The notes under the pieces are model-generated. The model had not been told where the DNA came from. It ran no database searches and worked only from the letters and a program-made list of their open reading frames with translations. Positions 1-5,112 of a stretch of 5,112 bases of DNA are shown piece by piece. Positions within the stretch are counted from its first letter, which is position 1. Every line of letters starts with the position of its first letter. Made by a program: the position numbers and the translations under genes. Where the stretch lies: positions 1-5,112 of the forward strand of contig JABWAJ010000432.1 in assembly GCA_013361075.1 (NCBI GenBank), given 5' to 3'. Source of the stretch: Saprospiraceae bacterium. GTDB lineage: Bacteria > Bacteroidota > Bacteroidia > Chitinophagales > Saprospiraceae.

Positions 1-541
1 CGGCGGCCCCGAGTGGGCATGGCGCAACAGCGGGGTTATGCTGCATGGCCAGTCGCCCCAAAGCATGGGTAAAGACCAGGACTTTCCGATCAGTCTTGAA
101 GCCCAGTTTCTTGGCGGAAGGCCCTCAGGAGAGCGCCCCACAGGCAATTTGTGTACCCCGGGAACGCACGTAGAAATGAACGGAAAATTAGTAACCGATC
201 ATTGCATCAACGCCGATTCCAAAACCTTTCCCGGCGACCAATGGGTCACGTTTGAGGCAGTAGTACTTGGCGATTCTTTGCTGGAACACTACATCAACGG
301 CGATAAAGTCATGACTTACAGCCGGCCGGTAGTAGGTGGCGGAGTTGTAGATGCCTTTGACCCGTCGGTTAAAAAAGACGGAACCCCTGTTACCGGAGGC
401 TACTTGTCGCTGCAAGGGGAAAGCCATCCCATCGAATTCAAAAAAGTGGAATTGCTCAACCTTGAAGGGTGCATGGATCCCAAAGCAAAAAATTATAAAT
501 CCTGGTTTGTAAAACCGGACAATAGCCAATGTCGTTATTAA
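1..541 (+). CDS. DUF1080 / 3-keto-disaccharide hydrolase-type protein, 3' part (5' end outside window)
   Basis: The open frame runs in from the left edge (codons begin at base 2) and ends at TAA 539-541, giving 179 residues; the start and any signal peptide lie outside. An internal ATG at base 38 is not the real start, because in-frame sequence before it (residues WAWRNSG) already belongs to the domain. Family features visible are NSGVMLHGQ near the left edge, the RPTGNLCTPGT segment, GDQWV, YINGD, and the closing LSLQGESHPIEFKKVELL strand. These fit the concanavalin-like fold of the DUF1080 family (Pfam PF06439), some members of which hydrolyse 3-keto-glycosides; most are secreted or periplasmic. 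After the domain there is a 24-residue tail starting GCMDPKAKNY and ending with a second Cys, which resembles the short Cys-bounded GCxDPxAxNY repeats of secreted Bacteroidota proteins. The substrate cannot be read from the sequence. The next gene starts 25 bp downstream. Confidence 0.88.
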   Translation, partial: GGPEWAWRNSGVMLHGQSPQSMGKDQDFPISLEAQFLGGRPSGERPTGNLCTPGTHVEMNGKLVTDHCINADSKTFPGDQWVTFEAVVLGDSLLEHYINGDKVMTYSRPVVGGGVVDAFDPSVKKDGTPVTGGYLSLQGESHPIEFKKVELLNLEGCMDPKAKNYKSWFVKPDNSQCRY

Positions 542-566
542 AAGCATAAGCCATAACCGTCGCATT

Positions 567-1310
567 ATGCTAAAAGCCTTGCAAAAACGGATTATTTTCC
601 AGCCGACCCGGTTACCGGAAAACTATGTTTTCCAATTTGACCTGCGGTTTGAAGAGTTTTTCCTGACAGACCCTGTATCGGGGCTGCGCATCAATGCTTT
701 GTTTTTTCCGGCAGAGTGGGGGAGTGGCCGTCAGCTCGTCTTGTATTTCCACGGGAATGCCGGTAATTTGCAGCGCTGGGGTAAGCTTGCTGCGGATTTT
801 ATCCGACATGGGTACGACTTCTTTGTGATTGACTACCCCGGGTACGGGAAAAGCCCCGGAAAACCAACAGAAGAAGGGTGTTATCACAGCGCACAAATGG
901 CCTATAGCTGGGCTTTGGAGCGATATGCATCCGAGTGGATCATCATTTACGGGCGTTCGCTGGGCTCGGCAATGGCCTCCTGGCTGGCTGCGCACCGACC
1001 GGCCCGGCAACTGATTCTGGAAACGCCGTTCCCAAGCATGGCCAAACTGATTGCCTACAAAGCTCCCCGATTTATTGCAGACTTGGGTACGCCGGTTCAT
1101 TTTCCGGTAGAGCATTTTTTGCAGCGCGTACCCTATCCAAAATCAGTTTTTCAGGGTACCCACGATTGGATTGTACCTTACAAAGCAGCACTTGAACTGA
1201 AACCCTGGGTTGGTGATGATCGTTTTTTTGTCATTGAGGGTGGCGGTCACAAAAACCTGAATCAGTTTGATTATTATCATGAAAAATTAGTGCATGTTTT
1301 GGAAAAATAA
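567..1310 (+). CDS. alpha/beta hydrolase (serine hydrolase, BEM46/ABHD13-like)
   Basis: This 247-residue protein has the full alpha/beta-hydrolase signature. The oxyanion-hole motif HGNAGN is at residues 62-67, DYPGYGKS at 89-96, the nucleophile elbow GRSLG at 129-133 (Ser131), the likely acid Asp200 in GTHDWIVP, and the likely base His228 in GGGHKN. The motif set resembles the BEM46/ABHD13 branch, whose members act as esterases, thioesterases or peptidases of mostly unknown substrate. Many relatives carry an N-terminal membrane anchor. Here the protein starts MLKALQKRIIFQPTRLP, entering the domain almost directly with no hydrophobic helix, so it is probably cytoplasmic. No other in-frame start codon exists between the previous stop and this ATG, and no Shine-Dalgarno sequence is seen, as is usual in Bacteroidota. 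It sits 25 bp after the DUF1080 gene and 26 bp before the methyltransferase, probably in one transcript. The hydrolase class is certain; the substrate is unknown. Confidence 0.92.
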   Translation: MLKALQKRIIFQPTRLPENYVFQFDLRFEEFFLTDPVSGLRINALFFPAEWGSGRQLVLYFHGNAGNLQRWGKLAADFIRHGYDFFVIDYPGYGKSPGKPTEEGCYHSAQMAYSWALERYASEWIIIYGRSLGSAMASWLAAHRPARQLILETPFPSMAKLIAYKAPRFIADLGTPVHFPVEHFLQRVPYPKSVFQGTHDWIVPYKAALELKPWVGDDRFFVIEGGGHKNLNQFDYYHEKLVHVLEK

Positions 1311-1336
1311 TTTGTTCAACTGTTTCAACCAACTGC

Positions 1337-2170
1337 ATGCGCCTGCTTCAATTTTACTTTCCCTTTTTTTTCAGGTATCTGAAATTTTACTTTCGGGCGC
1401 ATACCAAATATGATGTGCATTCGCCGTTTGTCGCTGATTTTTTGGAGCATACCTTTGGTGACGACCGGTGGTTTTATGTCTTTTCAACAGCGGAAACCCT
1501 CCGGAAAAGACTGCTGCAGGATAGAACGGAGCTGACGATCACCGACCTTGGCGCAGGATCAGCCGTATTTGATTCCAATCACCGCCGCCTGTGCGATCTG
1601 GTACGACACACTGCCGTTTCCCCGGAGCTGGGGCGGTTGTTGTTCCGTATTGCAGACTGGCATAAACCGGCAACATTGCTGGAATTAGGGGCCTCTGTCG
1701 GTATTTCGGCTATTTATCAGGCGTCTGCAGCCCTGGATGGTAAAATGATTGCCATTGAAGGCGACCCCGTGTTGGCTCAATTGGCCCGGCAACACCTCAA
1801 AGAAGCCGGCTTAAAACAGGTAGCCGTGCTGGAAGGTGATTTTCAAAGTACCTTGCCGGGGGCGTTGCTGCAATTAGGCAAATTAGATTACCTGTACGTA
1901 GACGGGGATCACCGCGCCGACCATACCATTGCTTATTTTCATCAATGTGCCGACCATGCCCACAGTGGCAGTCTTTTTGTTTTTGGAGACATCCACTGGT
2001 CGGCTGACATGGAGCGAGCCTGGGATACCATTCGCAGGGATTCCCGTGTGACCATTTCAATAGACCTTTACCATCTTGGTTTGCTTTTTTTTAGAAAGGA
2101 AAACAAAGAACCACAGCACTTTACGTTGATTCAGGTTGGGCGTAAGCCATGGAGGATGGGTTTTTTTTAG
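1337..2170 (+). CDS. class I SAM-dependent methyltransferase (O-methyltransferase-like)
   Basis: This 277-residue protein has a Rossmann methyltransferase core in its C-terminal two thirds. SAM-binding motif I is LLELGASVGIS (residues 114-124), the acidic residue after strand 2 is Glu141 in IAIEGD, a further acidic position is LEGDF (165-169), and the motif LYVDGDHR (186-193) matches the VDG-x-H signature of O-methyltransferases of the Methyltransf_24 type. The N-terminal 110 residues contain a hydrophobic and aromatic start (FYFPFFFRYLKFYF), a YDVHSPFV motif and a second glycine-rich stretch ITDLGAGS (68-75), followed by SPELGRLLFRI. I recall this layout from Bacteroidota methyltransferases of unknown substrate. 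The hydrophobic N-terminus is rich in Arg/Lys and aromatics, so a membrane-surface contact is possible but a true transmembrane helix is doubtful. It is the last gene of the probable three-gene transcript; its stop codon follows directly on a run of eight T. Methyltransferase class is confident; the target molecule is not known. Confidence 0.88.
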   Translation: MRLLQFYFPFFFRYLKFYFRAHTKYDVHSPFVADFLEHTFGDDRWFYVFSTAETLRKRLLQDRTELTITDLGAGSAVFDSNHRRLCDLVRHTAVSPELGRLLFRIADWHKPATLLELGASVGISAIYQASAALDGKMIAIEGDPVLAQLARQHLKEAGLKQVAVLEGDFQSTLPGALLQLGKLDYLYVDGDHRADHTIAYFHQCADHAHSGSLFVFGDIHWSADMERAWDTIRRDSRVTISIDLYHLGLLFFRKENKEPQHFTLIQVGRKPWRMGFF

Positions 2171-2276
2171 TTCGCGCAGGTTAAGTACATTCGTTCCGGA
2201 TCAAAATCAGGGGCAATATCCTGTATCCAGGCTCACAGGGCGTTTAGCAACCAATTTGTTGGGATACTTCATACCC

Positions 2277-2307
2277 CTGCCAACTGCCAACTACAAAACT
2301 GCCAACT
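2277..2307. repeat. short repeat of CTGCCAACT in the convergent spacer
   Basis: The 9-mer CTGCCAACT occurs three times within 31 bp, at 2277-2285, 2284-2292 (overlapping by two bases, so a 7-bp period) and 2299-2307. It lies in the 142-bp spacer between the convergent methyltransferase and AAA+ genes, just after the AAA+ stop codon on the minus strand. The rest of the spacer (2171-2276) shows no gene and no convincing terminator hairpin. Function is unknown; it may be a slippage-prone microrepeat of a kind common between genes in this phylum. Confidence 0.6.
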
Positions 2308-2312
2308 GAATA

Positions 2313-4961
2313 TTACCTTCCTTCTGACGTTTGTCGTTGGAAACCGATATTTTTTTTGTTAAACACAAAGCCGCTTTTATCTAATTTAAACGAAGAAACA
2401 TCTTCCAGCGACAATTCATGCAGGGGCACCAATGCCCTTTCTTCCGGGCTAAGGCTGGCGATGCGCAGGTGGTGCTGTTTAACGGCCTCCTGGACGATGC
2501 TGCGCACGGTGCGCGCGTTGCCAAAGTATTTATCGCGGTAATCGTAGATGAACGACAAGTATTTATTGAGGTGTTCTGCGGCTTCCGTAGTCAGGGTAAG
2601 TTTTTCATCATTCAGCATCATGATGGCAATCTGCTGTAAATCTTCCGGCAGATAGTCATCGAAACGGAGTATTTTATCGAAGCGCGAACTCAGGCCCGGG
2701 TTGGCCTTGAGAAAAGCTTCCATATTGTCGGTATAGCCAGCCACGAACACAAAAAAGCGCCCCCTGTTGTCTTCCATGCGCTTCAGCAGCGTTTGGATGG
2801 CTTCGTCGCCAAAGTCGCCATGCGCGCTGCCTGTGTGGTTTGTCAACCCATAAGCTTCGTCAATGAACAAAACACCGCCCATGGATTCCTCAATTTTTTC
2901 TGCTGTTTTTATAGCTGTTTGGCCAACATAACCAGCTACCAATCCCTGGCGGTCAGTTTCTACCATATGGCCGCGTTCCAGAATGCCCAGGGCTTTGTAC
3001 ATTTTGGTAAGGATGCGTGCTACGGTTGTTTTTCCGGTGCCGGGATTGCCAATGAACACCGTATGCAGGAAAAAGCTGTTCAGCACATCGCGGTTTGTTT
3101 CCCGGTAATAGCGTGCCAAACGCACCATTTCACTAATTTGCTCTTTCACTTTGGCCATGCCAATGAGTTTGTTCAACTCATCAAGGGACTCTTGCAGCAA
3201 CGGAAGGTCGATTGGTATATGCGGAAGCACATTTCCGGGTTTGAGTTCAATCTGATCCACGTCCTCCCACTGAATCAGGGAAAGCATGTCCCGATCCAGC
3301 GCCCTTGGATTGTCGAGCGCCATGATGCGAAGCCCCAGGTTGAGCTTGGCCTTGTCAATCAGGTCAAAAACAAATCGGGCATTGCCGAAAGTACGGTCGC
3401 GTTTGCGGTAATGCGCCACAATGATTTCGTCAATGCGGGCTTTGGCTTCCGGCGTAAATTGCACGCCTTTTTCCCTGCATGCAAATTCAGCAATTGCGGA
3501 AAGCTCCTGAGGGAGGTAATCCTGAAATTCAAAATACAGTTTGAAACGCGATTTCAGGCCGGGGTTAGAATCCAGGAAATACTTCATTTCTTTTGGATAA
3601 CCGGCTACGATGACGGCCAGGTCGCCAGGCCCGTTCGACATCTCTTTGACAAGAATTTCAATTACTTCCCGGCCAAAGTCTTTCGTGTCATCGTTGGAAC
3701 GCGCCAGAGCATAAGCTTCGTCAATAAACAAGACGCCACCCCGTGCTTTTTCGATGGCTTCCTTCACTTTGGGGGCTGTTTGCCCGATGTATTCGCCGAC
3801 GAGGTCAGTGCGGTCTACTTCATGGACATGGCCTTTGGAGAGCAATCCCATTTTTTTATACAACATGCCCATCATCCCAGCAACGGTAGTTTTGCCGGTG
3901 CCCGGGTTGCCAATGAACACGGAATGGACGTTGATTTCTGTTTTTTCTTCGAAGCCTTTCTCCTTGCGCAACTGCAAAAACTGGATGTAGCGGGCGTGGT
4001 TGGCCACCTGGTTTTTTACGGCATTCAGGCCGATCAGCAGATCCATGCGTTCTACAAGGTCATCAAAACTCAGGCTTGCCTCTTCAGAAGGAGACAGCAG
4101 GGCGGGGGAATCCTGATAAGGCAAAATTGCTCCGGCAAACCCTTCTTCAAAAACTTCGCCAACCTCAAACGGAGCTACGGCGAGCAGGCGATCCATGAAA
4201 ATAATTTCAGCCGTATAGCGGTCTTTGCGCCACGAGCCTTTTACATTTGAGCCCCAGCCTGCAGTAAACACAATGGTTTCATCATGTTTTTCCACCTTGT
4301 GCAAGCGGATAACCTGCCCTTTCAGTTCGCGGGCATCGTTGTAAAATTTAACGAATAACTCGCATTGCCAGGATTTGTGGAAGAGGAGGTTTCTCAAGGC
4401 AATTTCGACATAAATGTATCGGGTTTCCTCGCTGCTGAACCGGCGCATATAGAGGCGTTCTTCTTCAGTGACATCGTCGTAGGGACCTTCGTATAATTTG
4501 ATGGACTGGATGTCGAGATATGGGTTTTCGCCAGGTAAAATGTTTTTGCCGCCATCTTCCACATAAAAATATTTCGCACTGACTTTTTCTCCCTCTATCC
4601 AGGCTTCCCAGTAATATGCGCCTTTTTTCCAGAATGCGCCTTCTGCTTTGTTGCCCCATCCCTCGCGGATGTAAACGATGTTGTCGTATTTGCTGCCTTT
4701 TCGGCGCAGGGGCAGGGCACAGATTTCTTTCCGGCTTTTTTTTACAGAAAAGCATTTCAGCTCGACCTCCACTTCCCAGTCGTCCTCATCGAAGAGTTTG
4801 TTGTAGAAAGAAAGTTCGGCGTAAATGTAGGTTACTTCATTACGGTCGAATACCTGGCGGTATTTTTTTCTGTTGTCGGCCAGCCACTCTGTGGAGGCAT
4901 AGACCTTCAGATCCCTGAATTTGAATTTAGCATGAGTTGGAACCAAATAGCCTTCCGCCAT
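2313..4961 (-). CDS. tandem AAA+ ATPase of the CbbX/SpoVK type with duplicated N-terminal domain
   Basis: This 882-residue protein has two complete AAA+ modules. Module 1 (about 300-548): Walker A GNPGTGKT 351-358, pore-loop motif YIGQTA 391-396, Walker B LFIDEAY 411-417, sensor 1 VAGY 452-455, arginine finger SRF (Arg472), sensor 2 GNAR (Arg529). Module 2 (about 590-838): Walker A 638-645, YVGQTA 678-683, LFIDEAY 698-704, VAGY 740-743, SRF (Arg760), GNAR (Arg817). The motif spelling places both in the CbbX/CfxQ, SpoVK and EccA clade, whose ring-forming members remodel protein partners. Family members often have a single AAA+ module; here there are two plus about 270 N-terminal residues, which form two diverged copies of one domain (17-135 and 152-268) that I do not recognise. 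The composition suggests beta strands. There is no signal peptide or membrane helix, so it is probably cytoplasmic. The chosen start lies just before the first N-terminal copy. No Rubisco, sporulation or type VII secretion gene is nearby, so those roles should not be transferred. ATPase assignment is certain; target unknown. Confidence 0.95.
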   Translation of the reverse strand: MAEGYLVPTHAKFKFRDLKVYASTEWLADNRKKYRQVFDRNEVTYIYAELSFYNKLFDEDDWEVEVELKCFSVKKSRKEICALPLRRKGSKYDNIVYIREGWGNKAEGAFWKKGAYYWEAWIEGEKVSAKYFYVEDGGKNILPGENPYLDIQSIKLYEGPYDDVTEEERLYMRRFSSEETRYIYVEIALRNLLFHKSWQCELFVKFYNDARELKGQVIRLHKVEKHDETIVFTAGWGSNVKGSWRKDRYTAEIIFMDRLLAVAPFEVGEVFEEGFAGAILPYQDSPALLSPSEEASLSFDDLVERMDLLIGLNAVKNQVANHARYIQFLQLRKEKGFEEKTEINVHSVFIGNPGTGKTTVAGMMGMLYKKMGLLSKGHVHEVDRTDLVGEYIGQTAPKVKEAIEKARGGVLFIDEAYALARSNDDTKDFGREVIEILVKEMSNGPGDLAVIVAGYPKEMKYFLDSNPGLKSRFKLYFEFQDYLPQELSAIAEFACREKGVQFTPEAKARIDEIIVAHYRKRDRTFGNARFVFDLIDKAKLNLGLRIMALDNPRALDRDMLSLIQWEDVDQIELKPGNVLPHIPIDLPLLQESLDELNKLIGMAKVKEQISEMVRLARYYRETNRDVLNSFFLHTVFIGNPGTGKTTVARILTKMYKALGILERGHMVETDRQGLVAGYVGQTAIKTAEKIEESMGGVLFIDEAYGLTNHTGSAHGDFGDEAIQTLLKRMEDNRGRFFVFVAGYTDNMEAFLKANPGLSSRFDKILRFDDYLPEDLQQIAIMMLNDEKLTLTTEAAEHLNKYLSFIYDYRDKYFGNARTVRSIVQEAVKQHHLRIASLSPEERALVPLHELSLEDVSSFKLDKSGFVFNKKNIGFQRQTSEGR

Positions 4962-4965
4962 TCAA

Positions 4966-5023
4966 TGTCGTTTTTACTTTTTGGATCGGATTATGGGGCG
5001 CTGAATTAATAAGTGTCGTTTTT
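4966..5023 (-). repeat. two direct copies of a 10-bp motif in the leader of the AAA+ gene
   Basis: TGTCGTTTTT (read on the gene's strand as AAAAACGACA) occurs at 4966-4975 and 5014-5023, 48 bp apart in the same orientation. The nearer copy ends five bases before the ATG of the AAA+ gene, so it would lie in its untranslated leader. Between the copies is an AT-rich patch (TTAATTC on the gene's strand) that could belong to a promoter, but no good match to the Bacteroidota TAnnTTTG element is seen. A regulator site or a translation-related leader element are both possible; chance is not excluded. Confidence 0.4.
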
Positions 5024-5044
5024 GCCAGGCAAGGCATTTTGGTT

Positions 5045-5101
5045 CTAACCGAGGCGGGGGTTCCCGACCTTAGCCAAAGCTAAGGGAGGCGGTTCCCCAA
5101 C
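5045..5101. repeat. G/C-rich intergenic repeat element with central 7-bp hairpin
   Basis: Two imperfect direct copies of a unit, CTAA(CC/GG)GAGGCGG followed by TTCCC, begin at 5045 and 5080, a 35-bp period. Between them is a perfect hairpin: CCTTAGC (5068-5074), loop CAAA, GCTAAGG (5079-5085). The first unit can also fold on itself through CGGG and CCCG (5055-5066). There is no T run after the hairpin on either strand, so it does not look like a simple intrinsic terminator. The base composition is clearly richer in G and C than the adjoining leader. No open frame is apparent in the 151 bp upstream of the AAA+ gene. It may be one end of a dispersed repeat or a longer array cut by the window edge. 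Confidence 0.5.
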
Positions 5102-5112
5102 GAAGGGTAGGA

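Noticed and set aside
188..565. A 125-codon minus-strand frame starting with a hydrophobic stretch like a signal peptide
   Set aside because: It is antisense to the conserved DUF1080 domain, and its hydrophobic start comes from the complement of the tail and spacer. Nothing else supports it.
612..1115. A 167-codon minus-strand frame inside the alpha/beta hydrolase gene
   Set aside because: It is antisense to catalytic motifs of a clear hydrolase gene and has no recognisable domain.
2258..2277. Possible hairpin (GGGATA / TACCC with a bulge) as a terminator for the AAA+ gene
   Set aside because: The stem is short and bulged, and no T run follows on the minus strand.
3027..3911. Near-identical DNA around the two Walker A codons (3027-3050 and 3888-3911), considered as a recent DNA repeat
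   Set aside because: The similarity is limited to the strongly constrained motif codons. The rest of the two modules is well diverged, so it is an old domain duplication rather than a recent DNA repeat.
2793..4250. A 485-codon open frame on the + strand antisense to the AAA+ gene
   Set aside because: It lies wholly opposite well-conserved AAA+ motifs, its translation shows no family motif and has an odd composition rich in Phe, His and Cys. It is a shadow of the codon bias of the real gene.
4995..5035. Possible promoter for the AAA+ gene (TTGCCT and TATTAA on the minus strand)
   Set aside because: Spacing is only 15 bp, and the pattern does not fit the Bacteroidota TTTG / TAnnTTTG elements, so it cannot be supported.

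Overview
The window looks like chromosomal DNA from a member of the Bacteroidota, possibly the Saprospiria or a related environmental lineage. The clues are the protein families (a DUF1080/3-keto-disaccharide hydrolase-type protein, and a methyltransferase layout that I recall mainly from this phylum), short AT-rich leaders without Shine-Dalgarno sequences, and moderate GC content. This placement is inference; there is no rRNA or other taxonomic marker here. I see no tRNA, rRNA, CRISPR array or transposase.

Layout. Left half, + strand: the 3' end of a DUF1080-type secreted sugar hydrolase (1-541, cut by the window edge), then an alpha/beta hydrolase (567-1310), then a class I SAM-dependent methyltransferase (1337-2170). 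The gaps are only 25 and 26 bp, so the three genes are probably cotranscribed, although they do not form an obvious pathway. A 142-bp convergent spacer (2171-2312) contains a short repeat of CTGCCAACT. Right half, - strand: one large gene (4961-2313, 882 codons) encodes a protein with two tandem CbbX/SpoVK-type AAA+ ATPase modules behind a roughly 270-residue N-terminal region. Its leader (4962-5112) carries two copies of a 10-bp motif. Further upstream lies a G/C-rich element of two imperfect direct repeats around a perfect 7-bp hairpin, which may continue past the window edge.

The most notable item is the AAA+ protein. Its N-terminal region reads as two diverged copies of one domain (about residues 17-135 and 152-268) sharing the patterns YIY-x-E, N-x-LF and GWG. 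I do not recognise this domain. Both ATPase modules keep their Walker A, Walker B, sensor 1, arginine-finger and sensor 2 residues and an aromatic pore-loop motif. This suggests an active ring remodeller with a duplicated recognition domain, whose target is not shown by anything in the window.
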